A stretch of 64,000 nt of DNA from Corynebacterium spheniscorum (lineage in GTDB: Bacteria; Actinomycetota; Actinomycetes; Mycobacteriales; Mycobacteriaceae), in contig NZ_FOPJ01000008.1 in assembly GCF_900113445.1 (NCBI RefSeq), forward strand, positions 1 to 64,000, in the 5' to 3' direction. Positions 43,977-53,251 of this stretch are shown here, piece after piece (within the stretch, counting starts at the first letter, position 1; each line of letters begins with the position of its first letter). The notes under the pieces are model-generated. The model did not search any database. It saw nothing but the letters and a program-made list of their open reading frames with translations, and had not been told where the DNA came from. Both the position numbers and the translations under genes were made by a program.

Positions 43977-44977
43977 AGTCGACGAGTCGCAAAGACTAAG
44001 CCAGCGCCCAACACGATGACACCTAAGCCCAGCCCAGCAATCGGTAAGGAGAACACACTACTGCCGGTATTCGGCAATTGCTTCGGTCCTGTCGAAGGAG
44101 CTCCAGGCGCCGAGGGAGCTCCAGGTGCCGAGGGAGCTCCAGGCGCCGAGGGGGCTCCAGGTGCCGAGGGAGCTGCCGCTGAAGGAGCATTCGAAGCCCC
44201 ACTAGCAGCAGCGCCGTCAGTAGCTCCCGCCCCGCCGCTTCCTACCTCCCAGGTGTAGGTCGCAGTCGCACTGCTAGCCTGCACCCCACTATTGGAGGTC
44301 CCGGCTGCCCGCACCTTCATCACATAGGTCCCCGGCGCATCAAAAGCCCAGTTCACATGCACATGCGCGGCTTGTTCCTGCCGGATCACCGAACCACTAC
44401 GCAGCACCATCGCACCATCAGTGGTCATCCCATGGAACCCTCCAAAAGCCTCCTGCTGGAATACAAACACATTCCCCGGCCCGGAAACTTCTTCAAAAAC
44501 CAGGTCAATGCTCTCAAAACCACCCTCGCGCACACCCTGGGTATCCCACCCCGGCCACGGCAAGTTCGCTTGCTGCGTTTGCGGCAGGAAATACGTAGCG
44601 CGCTCCACCCCCGGAATACTCTGCGTCTGCTCGGTATAGGCGTGATCGCCCACCTTGATCGTCACCGTCGACGGATCTCGCAGCACATGCGAGCCGGTCA
44701 CATCCTCCTTCAAGCTCATCACCAGCCCGCCGGCCCCATCGGTACCCACATTAAAGGCATCCATATGGCCGTGATCGAGCACCACACGATCCTGCGCTTG
44801 AGCGCTTGGGAGGGGAGCTATCCCCGAGATCGTGCTTCCCAGCGGGGGCACGCCCCCAACGCTGAGCAGGCTTCCCGCCACAACGACACTCGCCGCGCGC
44901 AACGCGAGTCCGCGGTAGCGCACCGGTGCTTTGTTCACCGAAGAAGATAGGGCAGGGGTATGTAAGTCCTGAAGCAC
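43964..44977 (-). CDS. LPNTG-anchored choice-of-anchor M repeat protein
   Basis: 337 residues, first gene of the operon. Signal peptide (about 23-62, ends AQAQ), one repeat domain (about 64-245) opening VVLDHGHMDAFN and closing HVHVNWAFDAPGTYVMKV, an Ala/Pro/Ser stalk with five APSAPG units (about 268-300), and a complete sortase signal: LPNTG, a 24-residue helix and FATRRLWSA. Should be linked to the wall by a class A/C/D-type sortase. No sortase gene is in the window. Confidence 0.85.
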   Translation of the reverse strand: MLQDLHTPALSSSVNKAPVRYRGLALRAASVVVAGSLLSVGGVPPLGSTISGIAPLPSAQAQDRVVLDHGHMDAFNVGTDGAGGLVMSLKEDVTGSHVLRDPSTVTIKVGDHAYTEQTQSIPGVERATYFLPQTQQANLPWPGWDTQGVREGGFESIDLVFEEVSGPGNVFVFQQEAFGGFHGMTTDGAMVLRSGSVIRQEQAAHVHVNWAFDAPGTYVMKVRAAGTSNSGVQASSATATYTWEVGSGGAGATDGAAASGASNAPSAAAPSAPGAPSAPGAPSAPGAPSAPGAPSTGPKQLPNTGSSVFSLPIAGLGLGVIVLGAGLVFATRRLWSA

Positions 44978-45028
44978 TGTGCTTGATTCCTTGTATCTCG
45001 TTAGGGTTGCTAGCGCACCTTACTGGTA

Positions 45029-45071
45029 TTGAACGTCATTTCAAACTAAGCCCTAGTGGGAATCGTTGTCA
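45029..45071. promoter_or_regulatory. Candidate metal-repressor (Zur-type) operators in divergent promoter
   Basis: TGGGAATCGTTGTCA (45057-45071) has the TGnnAA-n3-TTnnCA dyad of Fur-family sites and agrees with the actinobacterial Zur core TGAAAATGATTTTCA at 10 of 15 positions. A second dyad, TTGAA-n6-TTCAA, lies at 45029-45044. Both are between the divergent surface-protein genes. Confidence 0.45.
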
Positions 45072-45208
45072 ACATTGCTCAGCCTTAAAAACTTGCAACC
45101 AGGACTCTCTTGGGGAAATAAAAAATATTAATGGAAATCTTGCCCAATAGTACTGTGGTGGGGTAGCTTCATGGCCAAACTGAAAACCATTACCGAAAGG
45201 AAGCTTCT

Positions 45209-48200
45209 GTGCCTTCCCAACCCCGAGGTCGCTTCACCCGCACCTCATTAGCCCTAGGTAGTGCACTGATGCTGAGCATCAGCACGCCCTACGCCTGGGC
45301 TGGCCCCGATGACCACCGCCACGTCGCCACCGAAGCCCACGTCGATTCCCCCAAAGCCTTCTGGGATCCCGACACCAATAACTTCACCTTCAAAACCGAA
45401 CACGGTGGCACCCTTCGCCCCATCGAAGAATCCGTGCACTGGATCGGCAAAGGCCAAGGCCAACCACAACAATTCGTCTACACCGTCGATGGCCGCATGC
45501 ACTCTGAGGCCCTCGGCAAACCAGGCGACCTGCTCTACTGGGCACCCGCCCTCGTGAGCGGCCGTTACCCCATTTGGGTTGGCTACGGTGCCGATACCTC
45601 CATCCCGGCCGAAAACTTCAAAGACGGAGAATTCACCCTCGATATTGTTGGCTTCGAAGGCCCCGGCCGAATGGAACTTTTCGGTGATTCCGGTGGGGAA
45701 GGCGGCATCAACCGCGTTTGGTCCTCCCATGATCCTGGACTGCGCTCCACCTCCATTGCACCCGGTAACCACACCCATATCAACACCACCTTCACCAAGC
45801 CTGGCCGCTATGTGGTGCACTACCGCGCTACTGCCCGCGATAAACAAGGCAACCTCATTGCCTCTGCACCCCAGGCTCTAAGTTGGCAGGTCGGTGGCCG
45901 TAAACCGTCTCCCCAAGGCATCGGCGACGTCACCGAAGCCTATAACAAGGCACCTTCTTCCACTGCTGGCTCCGCCAGCTTCAACCCCACCTTCAGCATG
46001 CGCCCGCATAAGGCTGAAGGCGATATCACCCCAGGTGCGCAGTACCTCACCGATCTGGAATTTAGCACCGGCAACCCCCAAGATTCAGGCACCGCCGTCT
46101 TCTACATTGATGGCTACTACCTCACCGAGGTACCCGTTAGTGGTGGTAGCGCTAGCTGGGCTGAAATGATCGGGTCCTATTCCTCCCAGTTTCAGGTGGT
46201 CTATATCCCCGATAATGATCAAGGCAGCCCACGGTGGGTATCAGCACCACTGAACTATGATCGCAACCAGCCGGGCGTCAGCATCAGTGAAACCGCCACC
46301 GAGTTTCCCACCCCAGCTACCCAAGACCCGCCACCGGCTTTCGATCTTTCCGACAAAATCATCGAAGACCGCGGGGTCACGGTCACCTCTGAACCGGTGG
46401 ATGCGGAAAACCGCACCTTCAAAATCAGCGTGATCCCCAATGATCCACGCCTTACGCTGCGCGTTGATGGTGGCTTCTATGCGATTAATGATCGCACCGG
46501 TAAGCCCTATCCCAACCCGGATTGCTCCGTGCAATTTACCTCCTCGCCTTCCCAACGCACCGCGATTCGAAGCGATGAGGTCTGTAGCCCCAAAGACACT
46601 GTGCTGATCCTCAAAGCCATCCCGGATTCATTGAGCTCAGCAGGAGCCGGGGTTGTCCAACCGGTATTAGAAAAGCGCCTTAGCGAAGCTGCTTTCAGCA
46701 CCACCTTTGAGCTATCCGAGGCACCCTTCGTACCCCAAGATGGCAGCCCAGCTATCACCCCTTCCACACCAGCACCTTCACCTAGTGAAGTCACCACGAG
46801 CAGCAGTGTTGCGCCACCGCCACCGCCGCCTGCGCCAAAAACTCCGAAACTAGAACCAGTAGAGGTGCTGCGCGAGAAGGTGGAATTAGACCGCGGCCAC
46901 ATCGATCTTGGCCCGGTGCCCACCGAAAATGGCCTGGAATTCGTGCTTAATGATGACACCCGCAGCATCGTTAAGGAACATGTCGCACGCGACCCCGAAT
47001 CCGTGACCATGATCGTGGATCCCTACTTCAAAACCCCACTTCCCGACAACGTGGAAAACACCCCCTACGCCTTTATGGGTAACTCCGGGGATTCCGTTTG
47101 GCTGGTGAGCCAAGTCCAACGCGACAACCGCCTGTGGCCAGGTTTTTCCACCGAACATGTCGGCGGCAAAGCCTTCAATATTGAAATCGAACCGGTCTCA
47201 GCACCCGAAGGCGCCAAATGGTGGGCCTACACCCAAGGACTCATGGGAATCGCCGAACGCCTGGCCTCCTATGAAACCAAAACCACCATCATTCGCGATA
47301 CCCCCATCCACCTGCACAACAACTGGGTATTCACCAAACCCGGCACCTATGTCATGCGCATGCGGGCGATCGAACACGGCAATCCAGAAAACGCCACCGA
47401 ACCAAAGCTCATCACCTTTGAAGTACGCGACCGCGCACCCGAAGTAGAGCCCGAAAGCAGCACCGAAACCACTGCGGCACCGCTGCCTGAAACCACCTCT
47501 GAACACAGCTCGGAAGCTCCTCAACCGGAACCCCAACCCGAACCAAGTTCAGATCCGGAACCCACTGACACACCGGAGATCTCGACTACTCCGAGCACCC
47601 CGACAACCTCGGTCACCACCGAAACTTCGGAGTCCCCAGTAGTCAGTGATGAGCCAAGCCCTTCAACAAGTGAAACCGCCACCACTGAGGAAACCTCTAC
47701 CGCCGCACCGGAGACTGAAGTACCAAACCCGAGCCCTAGCAGCACTCCATCTACTTCCTCGACCTCTGCTCCCCATGCGGATGAGCTGGACCCGCGCGTT
47801 GCCGAGAAGGTGTGGATCCGAGAAGGCCATGCCGATATCGGACCGATGGTTAATGAGCAGGAACGCTCGCTTTCTAACCCAGAGATCATGGTCGGTCATG
47901 ATGACGCCAGCTACCCCGGCGGTCACCGTCACTTCCTAGCGGATAACACGGTCTTCGTCGTGGAGAAGCACTTTAAACACACCTTGACCGAAGACACCGC
48001 GAAGGCCATGCCTTATCACGCCCATGCTGGTGACGTTGTGTATCTACTGCCTCAAACCCAAGAAGGCAATAGCCTCTGGCCTGGTTTCTCCACCCAGCAC
48101 ACAGGCGATGGCAAAGCCTATGACATCACCATCGTCCCGAAGGAACTCCCCCAAGGCGCACAGTGGTGGGCCTACACCCAAGGAGCCCTCGGCGGGGTAG

Positions 48201-48691
48201 GCCAGGTGCTAGCTGGTAGCGATGGCAGCCACGTGATTGCCAACTCCGAGCCCATGCACCTGCACGCGAATTGGCTGTTCACCAAGCCCGGCATCTACAC
48301 CATGGATGTCAGTGCCAACGAGCACGACAACCCAGACAACACTGTGGCCGCACGTACCGTGACCTTCTTGGTTGATAGTGATGGCAAGGTGAGCTCCATT
48401 GGGACCGAAGCACCCAGTACTGCCCCAGGAGCCCCGGCACCTAGTACCACTCACCCCACTTCATCTAAGGCCCCCGGCGCGCCGCTAAGCAGTAGCTCCG
48501 CAGCACCTGCACCTAGTGCACCGAGCTCCCCTGGTGCACCCAAGGCCCCCAACGCTCAGGCAGGCACTGGCCCTAAGAGCGGAATCCTGGCAGCCACCGG
48601 TGCGAATGCTGGTTGGATGATCGCCCTGGCGCTGCTGGCAATGGGACTTGGTCTAGGAACCTTCGGCTACAAGCGAATGAAGGAAGCATAA
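45209..48691 (+). CDS. Large surface protein with three choice-of-anchor M repeats and LAATG signal
   Basis: 1160 residues; GAAAGGAAG 9 nt before GTG. Signal peptide (ends AWA, about 31); repeat domains at about 34-228 (HTHINTTFTKPGRY), 558-739 (HLHNNWVFTKPGTY) and 865-1057 (HLHANWLFTKPGIY); an Ig-like or less conserved part at 230-530; Ser/Thr/Glu/Pro stalks at about 535-555 and 745-860; then LAATG, a helix and YKRMKEA. LAxTG is the motif of actinobacterial class E sortases. Corresponds to the computational family TIGR03773 (transporter-associated surface protein). Divergent from the importer operon. Confidence 0.85.
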   Translation: MPSQPRGRFTRTSLALGSALMLSISTPYAWAGPDDHRHVATEAHVDSPKAFWDPDTNNFTFKTEHGGTLRPIEESVHWIGKGQGQPQQFVYTVDGRMHSEALGKPGDLLYWAPALVSGRYPIWVGYGADTSIPAENFKDGEFTLDIVGFEGPGRMELFGDSGGEGGINRVWSSHDPGLRSTSIAPGNHTHINTTFTKPGRYVVHYRATARDKQGNLIASAPQALSWQVGGRKPSPQGIGDVTEAYNKAPSSTAGSASFNPTFSMRPHKAEGDITPGAQYLTDLEFSTGNPQDSGTAVFYIDGYYLTEVPVSGGSASWAEMIGSYSSQFQVVYIPDNDQGSPRWVSAPLNYDRNQPGVSISETATEFPTPATQDPPPAFDLSDKIIEDRGVTVTSEPVDAENRTFKISVIPNDPRLTLRVDGGFYAINDRTGKPYPNPDCSVQFTSSPSQRTAIRSDEVCSPKDTVLILKAIPDSLSSAGAGVVQPVLEKRLSEAAFSTTFELSEAPFVPQDGSPAITPSTPAPSPSEVTTSSSVAPPPPPPAPKTPKLEPVEVLREKVELDRGHIDLGPVPTENGLEFVLNDDTRSIVKEHVARDPESVTMIVDPYFKTPLPDNVENTPYAFMGNSGDSVWLVSQVQRDNRLWPGFSTEHVGGKAFNIEIEPVSAPEGAKWWAYTQGLMGIAERLASYETKTTIIRDTPIHLHNNWVFTKPGTYVMRMRAIEHGNPENATEPKLITFEVRDRAPEVEPESSTETTAAPLPETTSEHSSEAPQPEPQPEPSSDPEPTDTPEISTTPSTPTTSVTTETSESPVVSDEPSPSTSETATTEETSTAAPETEVPNPSPSSTPSTSSTSAPHADELDPRVAEKVWIREGHADIGPMVNEQERSLSNPEIMVGHDDASYPGGHRHFLADNTVFVVEKHFKHTLTEDTAKAMPYHAHAGDVVYLLPQTQEGNSLWPGFSTQHTGDGKAYDITIVPKELPQGAQWWAYTQGALGGVGQVLAGSDGSHVIANSEPMHLHANWLFTKPGIYTMDVSANEHDNPDNTVAARTVTFLVDSDGKVSSIGTEAPSTAPGAPAPSTTHPTSSKAPGAPLSSSSAAPAPSAPSSPGAPKAPNAQAGTGPKSGILAATGANAGWMIALALLAMGLGLGTFGYKRMKEA

Positions 48692-48733
48692 AACCTAGCC
48701 CGAACCTCAACCGCAGTACCTAGGTCCGCACAC

Positions 48734-48791
48734 AAAAATTTTCCCTCTGAACTAGACGCATTCGGCGTTAAAGCTCAGAGGGAAAATTTTT
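48734..48791. terminator. Strong bidirectional terminator
   Basis: AAAAATTTTCCCTCTGA (48734-48750) pairs perfectly with its complement at 48775-48791, with A and T runs at either side, between the convergent surface-protein and EtfD-like genes. Confidence 0.85.
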
Positions 48792-48826
48792 TATGCCGCC
48801 ACACCACATGACGACCAGCTGGTGGC

Positions 48827-51800
48827 CTAGTCGTTATCGGACTCGGAATCCTCAGCAGGTTTCGCCACTGGTTTCGGAACTGCCGGGGTCGCCGCGCCGG
48901 GAGGTGGCACCGCAGCACCAGGAGTGGGTACCGCTGAACCGGGGGCTGCAGGCTTTGGTGTTTGTGGCTTAGGGGCACTCGACTTTGGAGTCGCGGCAGC
49001 AGGCTTCGGGACCGATGGGCTCGGCACCGTCGGTTTGGATGCCGCTGGCTTAGGAGCAGCCGGTGATGGTGTTGCCACCTTTGGTGTCGTTGAAGCGGGC
49101 TTCGGAACCGTCGGAGTGGGAACACTGGGCTTTGGCGCCGCCGGCATTGGTGCCACTGGCTTTGGTGCCGCCGGCTTAGGCGTGGCCGCGCCGGGAACAG
49201 CCGGGGTTGGCGTGCTTGGTTGTGGTGCCGGTTTTGGCACCGCAGGCTTAGGCGTCACCGGACCAGGTACCCCAGCGCCAGGAGTTGGCGCACTCGGTGC
49301 AGGTGCACTTGGTGTAGGCACATTCGGAGATGGCACTACAGGCTTAGGAGTCACAGGTTTTGGTGCACCCGGTTTGGGCGTAGATGCTCCCGGGGCAGCC
49401 GGGGTTGAACTACCCGGGGCCGCCGGAGTTGGAACACCGGGCTTTGGGGCCGTTGCCTTCGGGGCAGCGGGCTTTGGAGCCACTGGCTTTGGTGCCGCAG
49501 GCTTAGGCGTGGCCGCACCCGGAACCGGTGGCGTAGGAGCTGACGCCTTTGGAGCCGCTGGCTTTGGTGCCATGGGCTTCGGGGCTACAGGTTTCGGTGT
49601 GGCCGCTCCGGGCATAGGTAGGCCACCAGGGGCCGGAACCCCACCAGGAGCCGGAACCCCACCAGGCGTAGGAACTCCAGGTGCCGCAGGTTTCCCAGTT
49701 AATGCGCTGTCGCTAGGCGACTCGCGCTTAATGGGGGTAGGCGTGGCAGACCCCGGGGAAGGCACTGCCGCACCGGGAGTGGGAAGCGGAGTAGTCGTTC
49801 TCGGGGAGGCGCCCGGAACCTTCCTATCTGCAGCCGCATCCTTTGTGGCTGGCGTGCCACCTTCGGGCCCTAAGCCCGGCATGGGTAGAGCCGTGGGCTT
49901 CTTAGGTGCGGTATCGCGGATGGGTCTATCGAGGAACTCTGGGGGATGCGGGGTGGGCAGTTGGCCATCGACCAGGATGGAGTCGCGCAGCATCTGGGCG
50001 ACGTCGCGGACCTGCGGACGCTGATCCTTGGGTTGGTCATCGCGCAGGGCGCGCACTCCGCCGCTCATCATGGTGTTGCAGAAGGGGCAGCCCACGACAA
50101 TGGTTTCCGCGCCGGTATCGAGGGCTTCTTTGGTGCGGAACTCATTAATGCGGGTGCCGAGCTTTTCCTCCATGAACATGCGCGCGCCACCAGCGCCGCA
50201 ACAAAAGGCCTCGTTGTGGGAGTGCGGCATCTCGCTAATGGAAGCACCGGTAGCGCCAATGAGTTCCCGCGGTGGGTCGAAGACCTGGTTGTGGCGGCCC
50301 AGGAAGCAGGGGTCGTGGTAGGTGATGGGGCGACGGTTCTCCGGGCCACGCGGGATGGGGGTAAGGCGTTTCTCGCGCACCAAGCGATTCAGCAGCTGGG
50401 TGTGGTGGAAGACATCGAAGTGGCCATCGAAGTCCGGGTATTCGCGGCGGAAAGTATTAAAGCAGTGCGGGCAGGTAGTGATGATTTTGCGTTGGCCGGC
50501 AGGAACGCCCTCGAAGGTGTTATTGAGGGTTTCGATATTTTCCGCGGCCAGCATTTGGAAGAGGAACTCATTGCCCGCGCGGCGCGCCGGGTCGCCGGTG
50601 CAGGTTTCGCCCTTGGAAAGCACCGCGAATTTCACGCCGGCGGTGTGCAGGAGCTCCACCACCGCGCGGGTGGTTTTCACGCCATCTTCATCAAAGGCGC
50701 CGGCACACCCCACCCAGAAGAGGTACTCCAGGTCAGCGAAGCTATCGACATCCTCACCGAAGATCGGCACCTCGAGGCCATCGCGGCGGGCAGCGGTGAT
50801 CCAATCTTCGCGTTCCTTGCGATTACGCCCCCAGGGGTTGCCCTTGGTTTCTAGGGCGCGGAACATGGTGCCCAGTTCGCCGGGGAATTCAGAATCGCTT
50901 AACACCCGGAAGCGGCGTAGTGCCGCCACATGGTCGATGTGCTCAATATCGACGGGGCATTGGTCCACACACGCACCGCAATTGGTGCAGCTCCACAGCA
51001 CATCATCGGTGACAATATCGCCGGCTAGTTTCAGCACATCCACCCCGGCATGTGGGTTATCAACATTGAGTGCCGCCTCGTTGATCTCGGCAGCTGCTTG
51101 TGGATTCAATGCTGCTTCCCGAATATCCATCATGAGCAGCTTCGGGTTCAGGGGCTTGTGGGTATTCCACGCGGGGCAGAGATCCTGACAGCGACCGCAC
51201 TCCGTGCAGGTGGCGGCATCCAGGCGCATCTTCCAGGAAAGATCTTCTAAGTGGCCGGCACCTAGTTGATCATCTTCTCCCACATTTTCTAGGGTGAGGA
51301 CCTCGCCTTCAGCGGTGCGCATGGGTGCCAGCGCCCCAAGGCCACCATCATCGCGTTTGAAGAAGATATTGAAGAAGGCGAGGATGCGGTGCCAGGCCAC
51401 GCCCCAGGTGAGGTTGAGGCCCACCAGAGCCAAAAAGGCCATGCCGGCGAGCAGCTTGAGCAAGGCGAAGCAGCTGATGAGCACGGGGCTTTCGGGCAGC
51501 AGCCGCGCGATCTGGGCGGAGAGCAGATCCGCGATGGGATGCGCGTGACCGTAGGTGGCGGTTTTCGCTGCTTTGACTAGCAGCATGCCTAGGCCTTCGA
51601 GGAAAACAATCGCCTCAATGGAGCGTGCCGCCCAGGCTTGGGAACCGTAGAAACGCGAGGAGCGATCCTTATGCCCAAGCCTTAGCCGCACCACAATTAA
51701 GGCCAGGATGCCGAGCACGGTGAAGATGGCGAGGAGTTCTTCTACCCCGTGGTAGAAGGTCCAGGTGCGTAGGAAGGGCCAGCCGCCGGCGGGCCAGAAG

Positions 51801-52090
51801 GTTTGGATATAGGACTCGAACCACACCACCACGCCGAAGAGGAAGCCGACCATCACCACCCAGTGCGCAATGAGTACCAGGGGTTTACCCTTCATCCGGG
51901 TATGTCCAAAAACCTCAACGAGCATGCGCACAAAGCGCTTGGGGAGGTGGTGGAATCGCTCCGGTGCACTGCTGGTGCCTTGGGAGACAAAACGCCAGAG
52001 CTTCCACAATCCGCGCAGGAATATGGCCCACGCGGGAAGGGACAACACGATGCCCAAAATGCCGAGCAGTGTTGTGGGGGAGGAGATCAT
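48827..52090 (-). CDS. EtfD-like iron-sulfur membrane oxidoreductase with long Pro/Ala tail
   Basis: 1087 residues. N-terminal membrane domain (about 1-240) of NarI-like heme/quinone type; two 4Fe-4S motifs, CTECGRCQDLCP (about 297-308) and CTNCGACVDQCP (about 357-368); two CCG-type clusters (CPHCFNTF, HDPCFLGRHN, FCCGAGG, CPFCNTMM). This is the Rv0338c/EtfD family, which takes electrons from electron-transfer flavoprotein to the quinone pool during fatty acid oxidation. Residues ~735-1087 are a low-complexity tail of APKP/AxPxP units, longer than expected for the family. Confidence 0.88.
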   Translation of the reverse strand: MISSPTTLLGILGIVLSLPAWAIFLRGLWKLWRFVSQGTSSAPERFHHLPKRFVRMLVEVFGHTRMKGKPLVLIAHWVVMVGFLFGVVVWFESYIQTFWPAGGWPFLRTWTFYHGVEELLAIFTVLGILALIVVRLRLGHKDRSSRFYGSQAWAARSIEAIVFLEGLGMLLVKAAKTATYGHAHPIADLLSAQIARLLPESPVLISCFALLKLLAGMAFLALVGLNLTWGVAWHRILAFFNIFFKRDDGGLGALAPMRTAEGEVLTLENVGEDDQLGAGHLEDLSWKMRLDAATCTECGRCQDLCPAWNTHKPLNPKLLMMDIREAALNPQAAAEINEAALNVDNPHAGVDVLKLAGDIVTDDVLWSCTNCGACVDQCPVDIEHIDHVAALRRFRVLSDSEFPGELGTMFRALETKGNPWGRNRKEREDWITAARRDGLEVPIFGEDVDSFADLEYLFWVGCAGAFDEDGVKTTRAVVELLHTAGVKFAVLSKGETCTGDPARRAGNEFLFQMLAAENIETLNNTFEGVPAGQRKIITTCPHCFNTFRREYPDFDGHFDVFHHTQLLNRLVREKRLTPIPRGPENRRPITYHDPCFLGRHNQVFDPPRELIGATGASISEMPHSHNEAFCCGAGGARMFMEEKLGTRINEFRTKEALDTGAETIVVGCPFCNTMMSGGVRALRDDQPKDQRPQVRDVAQMLRDSILVDGQLPTPHPPEFLDRPIRDTAPKKPTALPMPGLGPEGGTPATKDAAADRKVPGASPRTTTPLPTPGAAVPSPGSATPTPIKRESPSDSALTGKPAAPGVPTPGGVPAPGGVPAPGGLPMPGAATPKPVAPKPMAPKPAAPKASAPTPPVPGAATPKPAAPKPVAPKPAAPKATAPKPGVPTPAAPGSSTPAAPGASTPKPGAPKPVTPKPVVPSPNVPTPSAPAPSAPTPGAGVPGPVTPKPAVPKPAPQPSTPTPAVPGAATPKPAAPKPVAPMPAAPKPSVPTPTVPKPASTTPKVATPSPAAPKPAASKPTVPSPSVPKPAAATPKSSAPKPQTPKPAAPGSAVPTPGAAVPPPGAATPAVPKPVAKPAEDSESDND

Positions 52091-52404
52091 GGCTGAAGTG
52101 AACCTCTGGGCTGTGCTTTTCTTTTAGGTATGGGGTTTTAGGTATGGGGGTTTGCTGGCGTGGTTGGGCGATGGCGCGTGCCTTTGCCAGGTTGAGGCGA
52201 GGAGGAAGTGAAGCGTTCTTCGCTCCTTCACCACCTTAGAGCCCAGCAAGGGTCAGACCGTAGCGGCCAGCTGTGCACAGCGGACTATAAGGCATCGCAG
52301 CAATGTCCCCACAGTTCAGGCAAAGCTAAGTTCGATGCGCCGTGGGGTCGTCTAGAGAGCAGCGCCGCACCAGGCACCGCACGACACCACCGCGGCAGGG
52401 GGTT

Positions 52405-52418
52405 TAGGCTAGCGAACA
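52405..52418 (+). promoter_or_regulatory. Leaderless-type promoter box
   Basis: TAGGCT at 52405-52410 is 7 nt before ATG (52418), placing the transcription start at or one base before the start codon. The 52091-52404 stretch upstream holds no supported gene. Confidence 0.45.
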
Positions 52419-53032
52419 TGCACACAACCCCAAAGGTCATCCCCAATCGCCCGCTCTTTGTCTCCGCCACCCAAGAAGAAGCCGTCCACCTGCCCAAAGA
52501 ATGCGCCCTCATCGTCACCGGCATCGGCACGCTGAACGCCACCATTACGCTCATGGACCTGCTGATTAGCGAACGCGAACAAGGCCGCACCCCCTCGCGC
52601 CTCATTAACTTCGGTACGGTCGGCGCCCTCCAGGATGGCCTGCACGGCATCTATGAAGTCAACCGCTGCCACCAGCATGACTTCGACCACGAGATCATCT
52701 CCGAGATGAATGGTAAGCCCTACCCCAACCACATCGACCTACCCACCAGCGGCCTGCTCGAAGAAAAGCGCCTCGCCACCGGTGATGCCTTCATCCACCG
52801 CCGCGAAGACCGCGAACGCATCGCCCGCGAAGCTGAGCTGGTGGATATGGAAGGCTACGCCATCGTGCGCGTCGCCCAGCACCTCGGCCTGCCCGTCACC
52901 CTCATCAAACAGGTCTCTGACCAGGCCAATGAAGATTCTGCAGCGCTCTGGGATGAGGCCGTGGAACTCGGCGCCCGCGAGCTCGCACAGGTGGCTTTCC
53001 ACGTCGCCGAGGAACTAGAAAAGCGCAGCTAG
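52418..53032 (+). CDS. Nucleosidase (MTA/SAH or related phosphorylase-fold)
   Basis: 204 residues from MHTTPKVIPNRPLFVSATQEEA; the frame is open further upstream but homologous sequence starts here. PNP/UDP phosphorylase fold: VTGIGTLNAT (base/phosphate loop), NFGTVGAL, the ribose-binding VDMEGYAIVRVA (Met-Glu pair) and the KQVSDQANEDS loop containing the catalytic Asp. Cleaves an N-glycosidic bond of a nucleoside such as methylthioadenosine or S-adenosylhomocysteine; specificity not certain. Confidence 0.85.
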   Translation: MHTTPKVIPNRPLFVSATQEEAVHLPKECALIVTGIGTLNATITLMDLLISEREQGRTPSRLINFGTVGALQDGLHGIYEVNRCHQHDFDHEIISEMNGKPYPNHIDLPTSGLLEEKRLATGDAFIHRREDRERIAREAELVDMEGYAIVRVAQHLGLPVTLIKQVSDQANEDSAALWDEAVELGARELAQVAFHVAEELEKRS

Positions 53033-53167
53033 GTGCGGCCTGCGCCGAGGTTGTGCTTTCCCCGAGACCCGCACCACCGGCAGCGCCACGCAAAACTTCG
53101 GTAGGGCAGTGCTTCCCCAGCTATGCCTCACCACAAAATTATTTTGGCGCGAATCCCCAAAGCTAAA

Positions 53168-53205
53168 AAGGGCGATGATGCCTTCACACTCGCATCATCG
53201 CCCTT
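53168..53205. terminator. Bidirectional terminator
   Basis: AAGGGCGATGATGC (53168-53181) with GCATCATCGCCCTT (53192-53205): a 14-bp perfect stem with 10-nt loop, flanked by A and T runs, between the convergent nucleosidase and AI-2E genes. Confidence 0.85.
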
Positions 53206-53251
53206 AAGCTTTTCGCCCTAGATTATCCGTGGTTAGGAGGGGTCTTCGTGG

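Noticed and set aside
44090-44180. Tandem repeats of about 18 bp considered as a non-coding array
   Set aside because: They encode the APSAPG stalk of the LPNTG surface protein in frame.
48924-50024. Long Gly-rich plus-strand open frame opposite the EtfD-like gene
   Set aside because: It is the mirror image of the Pro/Ala repeats on the minus strand and has no ribosome site or domain.
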